Numbered from the stretch's first letter, positions 1 to 7,524 are shown. The stretch is DNA of 10,236 nucleotides from Verrucomicrobiota bacterium (GCA_023426435.1 JAFAAS010000002.1:1-10236), one strand, 5' to 3'. The notes: a model not told the origin generated them from the letters alone. Program-made: numbers and translations.

Positions 1-123
1 GCAGCCGTTCTCCATCACGTAGAGCACCGCGTTCAGGAAGTTCAGCACCTCCATGCTCACGTTCCCTCGCTCCACCGGCAAACTCTCCTGGATTCGTCGC
101 AAATGCTCCTCGGTCAGTTCCAT
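1..123 (-). CDS. IS5-family transposase, N-terminal 41 residues (partial)
   Basis: The visible protein begins MELTEEHLRRIQESLP, continues with an RGN motif near residue 20 and ends with LNAVLYVMENGC at the window edge. This matches the start of many IS5-type transposases, where an LTxEQ...LP...RG segment is followed by LNAILYV..GC and then a KWR.LP motif, which would be just outside the window. The DDE catalytic residues would also lie outside. I chose the ATG at 121-123 because the family usually starts at this Met-x-Leu-Thr. The in-frame ATG at 139-141 overlaps the predicted -10 box and so is unlikely to be transcribed. A purine run (AGGGGGAG) touches the ATG with no spacer, which is closer than usual for a ribosome binding site and may keep transposase levels low. 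Frame is open to base 1; intactness beyond is unknown. Confidence 0.8.
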   Translation of the reverse strand, partial: MELTEEHLRRIQESLPVERGNVSMEVLNFLNAVLYVMENGC

Positions 124-139
124 CTCCCCCTGTCTGCAC

Positions 140-167
140 ATTATGCCAATCAAAGCAATAGTGTTAA
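140..167 (-). promoter_or_regulatory. Predicted sigma70-type promoter of the transposase
   Basis: On the minus strand TTAACA (167-162, one mismatch to TTGACA) is followed after 16 bases by CATAAT (145-140, one mismatch to TATAAT). A start site about 7 bases further would give a leader of roughly 10 bases before the ATG at 123. The -35 box lies inside the proposed terminal inverted repeat, a common arrangement in insertion sequences because transposase binding can then repress the promoter. Prediction from sequence only. Confidence 0.6.
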
Positions 168-174
168 CAGGCCC
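156..174 (-). repeat. Proposed terminal inverted repeat of the IS
   Basis: Minus-strand GGGCCTGTTAACACTATTG runs inward from the junction with the TonB gene and contains the palindrome GTTAAC at 163-168. Start with GG(G) and the position about 50 bases before the transposase ATG fit an IS5-family end. The partner repeat is not in the window, so the exact length is a guess. Confidence 0.5.
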
Positions 175-956
175 TAATCGTCCGCCACCGTAATCACGAA
201 GGGCTGCATCATCCGCACATTCACCCGCCGCCCGCCTTTCGTGCCCGGCCGGAACTTCCACTTCGACATCGCCACGAGCGCCGCCTCATCCAGCCGCCGG
301 TCCGACGACTGCGCGATGTAGGCGTTCACCACCCGGCCCTGCGTATCCACGATAAACCCCACCGCCACCGTGACCCGCAATCCCGCGTCCCGCATCGACA
401 CCGGCACCGTCGGCGCGATCGCCACCGTCGGCTCCGGCGGCCGGTCGAGATCTTTCAGATCGAAGATCTTCCCCATCCCTTCGCCGATTTTCCCACCGCG
501 ATTGATGTTCGTCGGAATCGTCAACGACGACGCCGTCGCGAGATCCTGCTGCGGCACGAGGCTCGAGTAATCGATCTCCTGCACAAACGCCGTCGAAAGA
601 TCCACCGTCGACGGCACGTCCGCCAACATCGGCACCGACAGCCCCGACTCCACCGGCGTCTCATCGCCTTCGCTCGGCACCGGCTCCACTTCCTCCAGCT
701 CCTTCAAATCCGGCATCTGAAAGATCACCGCGATCGCTTCTTCCTCCACCACCTTAACCTTCGGCGGCGGCTTCCGGTTGAATCCGAACAACAACACCGC
801 GTGAAACGCCACCGACACCGCAATCGCGAACCAAAGCGTCAATTTCGAACGCCTCTTCGCGTTGTAGCTCGCCGCACTCGTCACCCCGGCGATCCGTCGC
901 GCCGGCATGGTGCGAGGAATATCCTCGATGACTGCCGTAGTGGGGTTTCTGGCCAT
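174..956 (-). CDS. TonB-family energy transducer
   Basis: A 260-residue protein with the classic TonB layout: a cytoplasmic N-terminus with a basic stretch (NAKRRSK, about 32-38), one membrane segment at about 40-58, a Pro/Glu-rich periplasmic linker (about 61-180) and a C-terminal TonB domain (about 185-258) with FIVDTQGRVVNAYI, LDEAALVAMSKWKFRPG and a final beta strand MMQPFVITV. The membrane segment keeps Ser48 and His52 with the same four-residue spacing as the Ser/His pair that couples E. coli TonB to ExbB/ExbD, so an energised partner is likely, although none is encoded here. The role would be passing proton-motive force to an outer-membrane transporter; substrate unknown. Start: ATG at 954-956, with no good Shine-Dalgarno. 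The stop TAG (176-174) is shared with the IS junction: TA is host or target duplication and G is the first base of the element. The natural C-terminus may therefore have been slightly longer or different, although the domain looks complete. Confidence 0.85.
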   Translation of the reverse strand: MARNPTTAVIEDIPRTMPARRIAGVTSAASYNAKRRSKLTLWFAIAVSVAFHAVLLFGFNRKPPPKVKVVEEEAIAVIFQMPDLKELEEVEPVPSEGDETPVESGLSVPMLADVPSTVDLSTAFVQEIDYSSLVPQQDLATASSLTIPTNINRGGKIGEGMGKIFDLKDLDRPPEPTVAIAPTVPVSMRDAGLRVTVAVGFIVDTQGRVVNAYIAQSSDRRLDEAALVAMSKWKFRPGTKGGRRVNVRMMQPFVITVADD

Positions 957-969
957 ACCCTAATATAGG
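957..969. promoter_or_regulatory. AT-rich palindromic element, possible -10 region for the TonB gene
   Basis: Just upstream of the TonB ATG the plus strand reads CCCTAATATAGG at 958-969. It contains TATATT on the minus strand (967-962), ending 5 bases before the ATG, and TAATAT on the plus strand (961-966). If the minus-strand box is a -10, transcription would start at or next to the ATG, giving a leaderless message. No convincing -35 box is seen on either strand, so this is a weak call. It is the only AT-rich spot in the 133-base divergent spacer. Confidence 0.25.
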
Positions 970-1089
970 CTCACCGCGCGACGCCACCTTCGCATCGCTT
1001 GCCAAACATGCCGCATTCGTTGTGCACCCACGCCACCCCGCCACGTTTCCGCCATTGCCTTCCCTCCTCCGCCCACAACCGTCCCCGCC

Positions 1090-1395
1090 ATGTATGAGCT
1101 CGCGCTGACCGGCGCCCAAAAATCCCACCTTCGCGGCGTCGGACAAACCCTCCAGCCCGCGCTCAAACTCGGCAAAGGCGGACTCTCCCCCGCGTTCTTC
1201 ACCGAACTCCAAAAACTCCTCCGCTCCCACGAACTCGTGAAAGTTCGCTTCCTCGGTCTCGACCGACACGAGCGCGCCGCCCTCTGCGACCAAATCGCCG
1301 ACGAAGGCCGCTGCCTCTGCGTCGGCGCCGTCGGCCACACCGCCCTTTTCTACCGCCAACACCCCGAACCCGACGCGCGCGTCATCCCATTGTAG
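1090..1395 (+). CDS. yhbY: YhbY-family (CRS1/YhbY domain) RNA-binding protein
   Basis: A 101-residue protein that is almost entirely one CRS1/YhbY (CRM) domain, the usual size for bacterial YhbY. Recognisable elements are LTGAQKSHLRGVGQTLQP (residues 6-23), the Gly-rich RNA-binding loop LGKGGLS (27-33), SHELVKVRFLG (46-56) and the C-terminal VGHTALFYRQ (81-90). Bacterial YhbY proteins bind pre-50S ribosomal particles and are thought to help ribosome assembly, so the site of action is cytoplasmic. The chosen ATG starts right before the conserved domain; no Shine-Dalgarno is visible upstream. It is transcribed away from the TonB gene (133-base gap) and converges on the Sel1 gene 30 bases away. 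The last residues (about 91-101) are a short non-conserved tail. Confidence 0.92.
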   Translation: MYELALTGAQKSHLRGVGQTLQPALKLGKGGLSPAFFTELQKLLRSHELVKVRFLGLDRHERAALCDQIADEGRCLCVGAVGHTALFYRQHPEPDARVIPL

Positions 1396-1417
1396 CGGCA
1401 CGCCTCCGCGCGTGCCG
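1396..1417. terminator. Hairpin after yhbY, possible bidirectional terminator or REP-like element
   Basis: CGGCACGC (1396-1403) and GCGTGCCG (1410-1417) form a perfect 8-bp GC-rich stem with a 6-base loop. It begins at the base after the yhbY stop codon and ends 8 bases before the convergent Sel1 stop at 1426, so it is placed to end transcription from both sides. Neither side has a run of U, so it is not a textbook intrinsic terminator. It could instead be a dispersed palindromic repeat that also protects mRNA ends. Confidence 0.5.
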
Positions 1418-1425
1418 TCCTCCGC

Positions 1426-4400
1426 TTACTTCCCCGGCCGCGGCCCTTTCCCGCTCAACTCCAACTGCAGCCGCTCCACCATCGGCTTCACCTGCTGCAC
1501 GCCGCCATTGAGCGCCGCTTCATACCACTTCAACGCCTCCCGCGCATCCGCCGCGATCACCGGCTTCTCGCCCGCCGCCACCGGGAATCCTTTCTCATAA
1601 ATTTCGCCCAACACCGCCGCGCCCGCCGGCACTCCGCTCGCCACCGCCTTCTTGAGGTATTCAACCCCGCGCACCGGATCCGCCGGCAGTTCCGGCAACC
1701 CCGCCATCAACGCCCGCCCAATCTCGAACTGCGCCGGTCCCACTCCCCAATCCGCCGCGGAATTCACGAGTTTGATCCCGCGCACCTTGTCCACCGGCAA
1801 CACCGTCCCCTGATACAACAGCATCCCGATTTGATGCTTCGCCTCGGGATTCACGTTCTCCGCATCGGCCGCCAGTTCCACCAGCAACGCGCGCCCGCGC
1901 TCCGGCTCCGCCGCAAACCCCAGCGCCCCCTGCATCAACGCCGCCGCATAATCCAGTCTCGCGCTGCCGTATCCGCCTTCCGCCGCTGATTTCAAGAGTT
2001 CACGCGCCCGCGCTTCGTTCTTCGGCACGCCATGCATCCCGTGCATCAACATGAGCGCGAGACGATGCCGATTCCACGGCGACGCCGTTTCGCCGTTCGC
2101 CGCCGCAGCCTGAATCAGTCTCACCACCTCTCGCCCCTTGTCTTGCAGCGCCGCCTGCGTGGCCGCGTCCAGCAACTGATCCGCCGTCCGCCCGCCCGCA
2201 GAAGCCGCCGCCGCTGCGTCCAACCCCGGCTTCGCACTCCCCGAGGCTTCCAACTCCGCCAGCCTCGTCTTCCCAAAACTCCCCAGGCTCCCGCCCTCTC
2301 CGTCGATCTCAATCAGCTTTCGATAAGCCCCCTTCGCTCCTTCCAAATCCTTCGTATCGTCCAACGCTCCCGCCAGCTCGAGCCATCCCATCGCACTCCG
2401 CGGCTCTTCCACGACATAGCTTCGCAACAGCGGAATCGCCTCTTCGAACTTCCCCGCCCGCGTCAGCATCTGCGCCTGCCAGAAACGCGCCGCCTCGTCC
2501 CCCGCATCCGCCGCTCTTCCATACCACGCCGCCGCCTCGGCATAATTATTCTCGTCCTTCATCTTCGTGCCGAGCGTCGACATCGCATAACGATTCCCCG
2601 CCTCCGCCGCCTTGAGATACCACTCGCGCGCTTTCGCCGCATCCTTCGACACACCGCGACCATACTCGTGCATCACGCCAAGGCTGTTCATCGCCGACGC
2701 ATCCCCCATCGCCACCGCCTTCTCATACGCCACCAGCGCCCGCGCGTAATCCGTCGCAATCCCCGTATCGTTATACGAGTAGTGCTGCAAATCTCCCGCC
2801 TCTCGCCACGCCGACGCATCCCCCGCCGCACCCGCCTTCTCCAGCCACGCCAGCCGCCGCGCCCCATCCTTCTTCACGCCGTGGCCATTCGCATAATGCC
2901 GCCCCAACGCCCGCATCGCCGGCACACTCCCTTTCGCCGCCGCCAATTCATAATACCCAATCGCCTTCGCATCCCGCTGCCGCACGCCACGCCCCGTCGC
3001 GTATCCATTTCCCAACTTCAACGCCGCCTCCGCGTCCCCCGCCTTCGCCGCCGCCTCCAGCTTCGCCAATTCCGCCGCACTCCAGAGTGGCACCTCCGGC
3101 GGCAGCGCCGCCATCCTCGCGCGCACGTTTTTCGACCGCGGCTCCAGCTCAAACGCATCCAAATGCACGTTCGCCACATCCGCCAACTTCCCGCCGCGAC
3201 GAATCATTTCCCGCGCCCACCGCAACGTCGCGTCATCCGCCACGCTCAACGCCCACGCCACCGGCCCGCCCGTCGTTTTGCTGAAGCTATAAAAGAACGC
3301 CACGTCCCGCCCCGGATTATAATAGATGTCCTCCATCGTTCCCTCCGCCGCCCGCGCCGCCGCCTCGATCATCCAATACTCCGCCTCCGCATAATTCGTC
3401 GCGAGCGCCGTGTCGCTCGAGGCGATGAACTCCATCGCCAGCTCCCGCATCGCGCGCGGCTCACCCGCCTCCGCCGACTGAAACAACAACTCCGCCCGCC
3501 GCACCGGATCGTTCTTCGTTTTATCCACGTTGTGCCTCAACGCGTCCGCCACGAGCCAGTAGCCGCGCACATACTTCGCTTCCTCCACCTTTTTGATTAG
3601 CGCATCCCGCGACACCTCCGGCCGCGGCCCATTCTTCAACTCCGCCTCCGGAATTTCCATCACCAGCTGATACAACGCCACCGCATCGCCCGCCGCCGCC
3701 TTCGCCCGCAACTCCGGCGAATCCACCACCTTTGCCACCCGACCGACCTGCGCCCGCCGCGCCTCGATCGCCGCCTTCGCCATCTCATAGGTCCACGCAC
3801 CCGCGCCTTGATACACGTTCTCGTGCAACGCCTGGCTCAACGGACTGAAATCCTCCACGCGCTGCCCTTCCTCCGTGTTCAACAGCCGCCTCAACTCCAA
3901 ATCCGTAAACGCCTTCTCCAGCTTGTCCGCCTTGATCGCCTGCGCGAGCGCCCGCTGATCCGCCCCTTCCTTCAACGCCGCTCGCACGTCCTCCGGCGTC
4001 CACGGCCGGTTCTTCCGCAATTCCTTCGTCGTCTTGCCGCTGGCCGATCCCGCCGTCGCGCTCTGCGTCGCTCCACTCGCCACGCCATCGATCTGATCGC
4101 GCAGCTTCTTCATCTCCCGTTGCGACGCCACCAAATCATGCATCGGCAGCGAGGCCTCCAACATCTCGGCCATCATCTGCCCCGCCGGCTCTCCGCTCGC
4201 CGCCGCCTTTTTATACCACTCGATCGCCGTGCGCACATTCTCGTCCACCCCCAGCCCTTCCTCGTAAAACTTCCCGAGCGACATCATCGCCGCCGTGCTG
4301 CCTTCCGCCGCGGTTTTCTCATACCAGACCAACGCCTCCTCATAGTCGCCGTCGGCCTCGGCTTCCTTGCCCTTTTGATAATCATCCCACGCCACCAGCC

Positions 4401-7400
4401 GCGGCTTCAACCGCGCGACTGACGCCGTCGCATCCTTGCTCCCGCCCGCTGCCGCTTTCTCGAACCACGCCATCGCCGACGGCAAATCAAAGGGCACGCC
4501 TTCCCCCTTCTCGTGCATCACTCCGAGATTGTTCATCGCCGAAACGCTGCCCAGTTCCGCCGCTTCCTTCCACGCCGCCGCCGCCTCGTCGAACTTCTTT
4601 TCCTGATACGCCGCATACCCCCGCTCGAACGCCAGATTCTGCTTCGCCCGCGCGATCTCCTTCTCCGCAAACTTCGCCTGCCTCGCCTCGGCGCGCTCAA
4701 ACCACGCCAGCGCCTTCGTATAATCCTTCGGCACGCCTTGGCCGCGCTCATGAAGCATTCCGAGATTCACCATCGCCGCCGGGTCACCCGCCTCCGCCGC
4801 CCCTTCCCAAGCCGCCAGCGCCTCCGAAAACCGCTTCTCTTTATACGCGGCCAGCCCGCGATCGAAAAGCTCTTCGGCGCTCGGCTTTCCTCCGCGCGCG
4901 ATATAATCCAACCCGTCCTGCGCCGCCTCGCTTCCGGCCGCCTTCGCCTGCGTCAGCCACTTCTTCGCCTCCTCCAAATCCCGCGGAATCTTCCCTCCCT
5001 CCAAATAAGCGGCGCCCAGGAACAACATCGCCTCCGAGTTCCCCCACTCCGCCACTTTCCTCGCAAACACCATCGCCTCCTCGACGCGCCCTTCCTGCCA
5101 CGACGCCCGCGCCCGATTCACCAGTTCCGCCGTCGCCACCTCGATCTGCTCGCGCGCCGGCGCATGCCCCGCATCCGCCGCCCGCTTATACCACCGCAAC
5201 GCACCTTCCACGTCATGCGCCGCATGCTTGCCCAGCAGATACCGCGCAATCTCCATCTGTTTCGCCACATCCCCCGCCTCCGCTCCCGGGATCAAATGCT
5301 GGATCGGCCCGAGCGCCTGCTGCTTCGCATTAAACGCCGCCGACACCTGCTGCCCATGCGCCCGGATCGCCGCCAATAAATTCGCCGGCACCACGCGATT
5401 CATCACCGTCGGCTCGAACGCCAGCGAGCTGATCGCAAACGCATACGGACCCGCTTCGTTCGGCCGCGTCTGCATCTTCGGAACCAGCGCCAGAAACACC
5501 CGCTCGCTGATCCGATTCTTGTTCTGCCCATTGCCCCAATCGAGCTGCGCGATCGTTTTCGAAAACTCGCCCACCGCCTTCTCCCGCTCCGCCAAACTGA
5601 TCGACGCCGCGAAATCCGCATCCAGCTTCTGCTGCGCTTCCGCAAACTTCGCCTCCTCCGCCGCCTTCGCTTCCGCCGCTTTCGCCGCCGCGATCTTCGC
5701 CTCCTCCGCCTTCGCCTCCGGATGCCCCGCCACCGCCGCGCGCATCAACCACTCGCCCGCCTTCTTCTCATCCGCCGCCGCGCCCGCGATGCCTTTCGCA
5801 TACATCTGCCGCAACCACCACATCGCCTCGCGATTGTTCGCTCGCGCCTCCTGCCCGAACAGCTCCGCCGCCCGGATCTCGTTCCTCTCCACGCCGTCAC
5901 CGCTGACCAACAACTCCGCCAGCCGAAAACGCGCCGCGCCCATCCCCGCCGCCGCCGTGTTCTCCAGATATTTCATTCCTTCCGCCACGTCGCGTTTCGG
6001 CGAAGCCGGATCCGTCAACGCCAGCCCCAGGCTCTCCTGCGCCTCCAACCGCCCCGCCTCCGCCGCGCGTTGCCGCCACCGCTCGAACGCCGCCTCATCC
6101 TTCGGCATCCCGTCCTGACCTTTTGAATACCGCATCGCGATCTGCCACTGCGCCCAATCGCCTCCCCGCAACGCATCCACATACATCTCCCGCAACGCCG
6201 CCGGCACATGCTCCGGCACGTCCTTCGCCAGCCGTTCCGCCTCTTCCGTTGCATACAACTCCTCGAGCAGGAACTGCGCATCCATGTAACCCAACCCTCG
6301 CGCTTTCTCGAACCACGTCTTGGCCAGCGTCAGATCCCGCACCGACGTCTCTTCTCCGCTCGCCAGCATCCCGGCCTGAATCATCGCCCGCGGATCGCCC
6401 TGCTCCGCCGCTTTCACAAACCACGTCAACGCCTCCGCCACGTTCTTCTCCACGCCGTCACCCGCTTGAAGACATTCCGCCAGCCGCTTCTGCGCATCGC
6501 GATAACCCCGCTCCGCCGCCAGCCGATAATACCGCGCCGCTTCCGCCGGATTCCGCTCTCCTTGCCCGTAATCATCGTTCATCGCCCCCAGCCAAAAATA
6601 CGCCTCCGCCCGCTTTTTCCCTGCCGCCTTTTCCAACCACGTCCGCGCTTCAGCCAAATCCATTTCCACTCCCGCGCCCGTCACATAACGCGATCCCATC
6701 TCCGCCTCCGCTTCCGCGTTCCCGTGCTCCGCCGCCTTGCGCCACCAGTCGAGCGCCGCCGCATCGTCCGCAAAAAATCCATCGCCTCCACCCTGCAGCT
6801 TCCTGGCCAGCGCCACCTGCGCCTCCGCCTTCCCCGCCTCCGCTTCCTTCATCAGCGCCTGCATCTCCGGCGACGCCGCCAGCAACTTCGCTCCGAGCTC
6901 CGGATCGGCTTCACGCAGTTCTCCGATCTTCACTTCCGCATCTTCTTCGCGCCCCGCATCCCACGCTCGCTGCAACCATTTCACCGCCGCCACCACATCT
7001 TTCTTCGTCCCTCGTCCCTCGGCAATCGCCAGCCCCGCGAGATACATCCCATCCCCATCGCCCTGCTCCGCCGCTTTCAAATACCACTTCAACGCCTCCA
7101 CCAAATTCTTCCGCGTTCCTTCCGCCCGCTCGTGCATCCCGCCCAGCTCCACCTGTGCGATCGCCAGCCCCCCTTCCGCCGCTCGCGACATCCATGAAAA
7201 CGCCTTCGCCGGATCCGCGTCCACGCCACGCCCTTCCTTGAACATCCCCGCGATCTGATACGCCGCATACCCATTTCCCTTCGCCGCCGCCTTCTCATAC
7301 CACGCGCGCGCCTGCGCAAAATCCTGCTCCGTCTCCCCGTCGTTCCCCCAATCATACCGCTGCGCCACCTCCACCATCGCAGTCTCGTCTCCGCCCTCCG

Positions 7401-7524
7401 CCTTCGCCCGCAGTTCCGCCAGCGTCGGCGCCGGCCCCTCCTCTTGCGCCCACCCCGGCGTTCCAAACAGACACGACACCACACACACCACACCCGCCAG
7501 CCGGCGGAATCGAAGGGAATTCAT
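1426..7524 (-). CDS. Giant secreted Sel1-like repeat (SLR) protein, 2032 residues
   Basis: An uninterrupted frame of 2032 residues made mostly of Sel1-like repeats (alpha/alpha hairpins of about 36 residues, pattern A..G...A...LG..Y..G.GV..D...A..W..KA). I count about 28-30 in three blocks: residues ~42-600, ~750-1125 and ~1486-2025. Between the first two blocks are an Ala/Lys/Glu coiled-coil-like stretch (~600-640) and a segment without repeats (~650-745, including NGQNKNRISERVFLALVPKM). Between the last two is a ~350-residue segment, mostly without repeats (~1128-1485), containing NRPWTPEDVRAALKEG and YYNPGRDVAFFYSF. The start at 7522-7524 gives a good signal peptide: basic MNSLRFRR, a hydrophobic core and a GWA|QEE cleavage site. 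A GTG at 7576-7578 would add 18 residues and spoil this. No membrane anchor follows, so the protein is probably periplasmic or secreted. SLR proteins act as scaffolds for protein complexes; no enzymatic motif is seen and no partner can be named. Most family members are several times shorter. Confidence 0.88.
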   Translation of the reverse strand: MNSLRFRRLAGVVCVVSCLFGTPGWAQEEGPAPTLAELRAKAEGGDETAMVEVAQRYDWGNDGETEQDFAQARAWYEKAAAKGNGYAAYQIAGMFKEGRGVDADPAKAFSWMSRAAEGGLAIAQVELGGMHERAEGTRKNLVEALKWYLKAAEQGDGDGMYLAGLAIAEGRGTKKDVVAAVKWLQRAWDAGREEDAEVKIGELREADPELGAKLLAASPEMQALMKEAEAGKAEAQVALARKLQGGGDGFFADDAAALDWWRKAAEHGNAEAEAEMGSRYVTGAGVEMDLAEARTWLEKAAGKKRAEAYFWLGAMNDDYGQGERNPAEAARYYRLAAERGYRDAQKRLAECLQAGDGVEKNVAEALTWFVKAAEQGDPRAMIQAGMLASGEETSVRDLTLAKTWFEKARGLGYMDAQFLLEELYATEEAERLAKDVPEHVPAALREMYVDALRGGDWAQWQIAMRYSKGQDGMPKDEAAFERWRQRAAEAGRLEAQESLGLALTDPASPKRDVAEGMKYLENTAAAGMGAARFRLAELLVSGDGVERNEIRAAELFGQEARANNREAMWWLRQMYAKGIAGAAADEKKAGEWLMRAAVAGHPEAKAEEAKIAAAKAAEAKAAEEAKFAEAQQKLDADFAASISLAEREKAVGEFSKTIAQLDWGNGQNKNRISERVFLALVPKMQTRPNEAGPYAFAISSLAFEPTVMNRVVPANLLAAIRAHGQQVSAAFNAKQQALGPIQHLIPGAEAGDVAKQMEIARYLLGKHAAHDVEGALRWYKRAADAGHAPAREQIEVATAELVNRARASWQEGRVEEAMVFARKVAEWGNSEAMLFLGAAYLEGGKIPRDLEEAKKWLTQAKAAGSEAAQDGLDYIARGGKPSAEELFDRGLAAYKEKRFSEALAAWEGAAEAGDPAAMVNLGMLHERGQGVPKDYTKALAWFERAEARQAKFAEKEIARAKQNLAFERGYAAYQEKKFDEAAAAWKEAAELGSVSAMNNLGVMHEKGEGVPFDLPSAMAWFEKAAAGGSKDATASVARLKPRLVAWDDYQKGKEAEADGDYEEALVWYEKTAAEGSTAAMMSLGKFYEEGLGVDENVRTAIEWYKKAAASGEPAGQMMAEMLEASLPMHDLVASQREMKKLRDQIDGVASGATQSATAGSASGKTTKELRKNRPWTPEDVRAALKEGADQRALAQAIKADKLEKAFTDLELRRLLNTEEGQRVEDFSPLSQALHENVYQGAGAWTYEMAKAAIEARRAQVGRVAKVVDSPELRAKAAAGDAVALYQLVMEIPEAELKNGPRPEVSRDALIKKVEEAKYVRGYWLVADALRHNVDKTKNDPVRRAELLFQSAEAGEPRAMRELAMEFIASSDTALATNYAEAEYWMIEAAARAAEGTMEDIYYNPGRDVAFFYSFSKTTGGPVAWALSVADDATLRWAREMIRRGGKLADVANVHLDAFELEPRSKNVRARMAALPPEVPLWSAAELAKLEAAAKAGDAEAALKLGNGYATGRGVRQRDAKAIGYYELAAAKGSVPAMRALGRHYANGHGVKKDGARRLAWLEKAGAAGDASAWREAGDLQHYSYNDTGIATDYARALVAYEKAVAMGDASAMNSLGVMHEYGRGVSKDAAKAREWYLKAAEAGNRYAMSTLGTKMKDENNYAEAAAWYGRAADAGDEAARFWQAQMLTRAGKFEEAIPLLRSYVVEEPRSAMGWLELAGALDDTKDLEGAKGAYRKLIEIDGEGGSLGSFGKTRLAELEASGSAKPGLDAAAAASAGGRTADQLLDAATQAALQDKGREVVRLIQAAAANGETASPWNRHRLALMLMHGMHGVPKNEARARELLKSAAEGGYGSARLDYAAALMQGALGFAAEPERGRALLVELAADAENVNPEAKHQIGMLLYQGTVLPVDKVRGIKLVNSAADWGVGPAQFEIGRALMAGLPELPADPVRGVEYLKKAVASGVPAGAAVLGEIYEKGFPVAAGEKPVIAADAREALKWYEAALNGGVQQVKPMVERLQLELSGKGPRPGK
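4140..4866 (-). repeat. Three tandem TPR+Sel1 composite repeats inside the Sel1 protein
   Basis: In the middle block each Sel1 repeat is preceded by a TPR-like helix pair of similar sequence: FDRGLAAYKEKRFSEALAAW, FERGYAAYQEKKFDEAAAAW and YQKGKEAEADGDYEEALVWY. Their first aromatic residues are encoded at 4864-4866, 4627-4629 and 4378-4380, giving spacings of 237 and 249 bases (79 and 83 residues). This is a higher-order unit on top of the 36-residue repeat and suggests local duplication of a two-part module. The limit at 4140 is approximate. Confidence 0.6.

Larger units (their letters stand above)
1..174 (-). mobile_element. Left end of an IS5-family insertion sequence (cut by window edge)
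   Basis: Seen: reading leftward from 174 there is a terminal-repeat-like sequence, a promoter and a transposase start, in the order expected for one end of an insertion sequence. The transposase N-terminus resembles the IS5 family (DUF4096-type N-terminus). The proposed tip starts GGGCC at 174 and is preceded by TA at 175-176, a plausible short target duplication since several IS5 subgroups duplicate 2-4 bp. The other end of the element lies outside the window, so the tip, the duplication and whether the element is intact are inferred. The segment is visibly less GC-rich than its neighbours. Confidence 0.75.

Noticed and set aside
139..141. Upstream in-frame ATG for the transposase
   Set aside because: It overlaps the predicted -10 box and adds residues (MCRQGE) not expected before the family's conserved start.
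172..964. CCCTAAT occurring on both sides of the TonB gene (172-178 and 958-964), as if flanking a mobile unit
   Set aside because: Only 7 bases match, the left copy is explained by the IS junction, and no element features lie between.
754..1401. Minus-strand 215-codon frame across yhbY and the TonB spacer
   Set aside because: It is antisense to the well-supported yhbY and also overlaps the TonB N-terminus in another frame; composition is Gly/Glu/Ala-rich shadow sequence.
2032..3600. Long open frame of 522 codons on the plus strand inside the Sel1 gene
   Set aside because: Its translation is dominated by Arg, Pro and His with no domain pattern, as expected for the antisense of a GC-rich gene with strong third-position bias. 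The minus-strand frame has clear repeats and a signal peptide.
6123..7241. Overlapping plus-strand frames of 372 and 329 codons opposite the Sel1 N-terminal repeats
   Set aside because: Low-complexity Pro/Ser/Arg composition, several frames open at once, and no homology-like motifs: antisense shadows.
1426..7524. Sel1 repeat DNA as a CRISPR or recent tandem duplication
   Set aside because: Repeats are conserved only at protein level, vary in length and contain no identical spacer-separated units.
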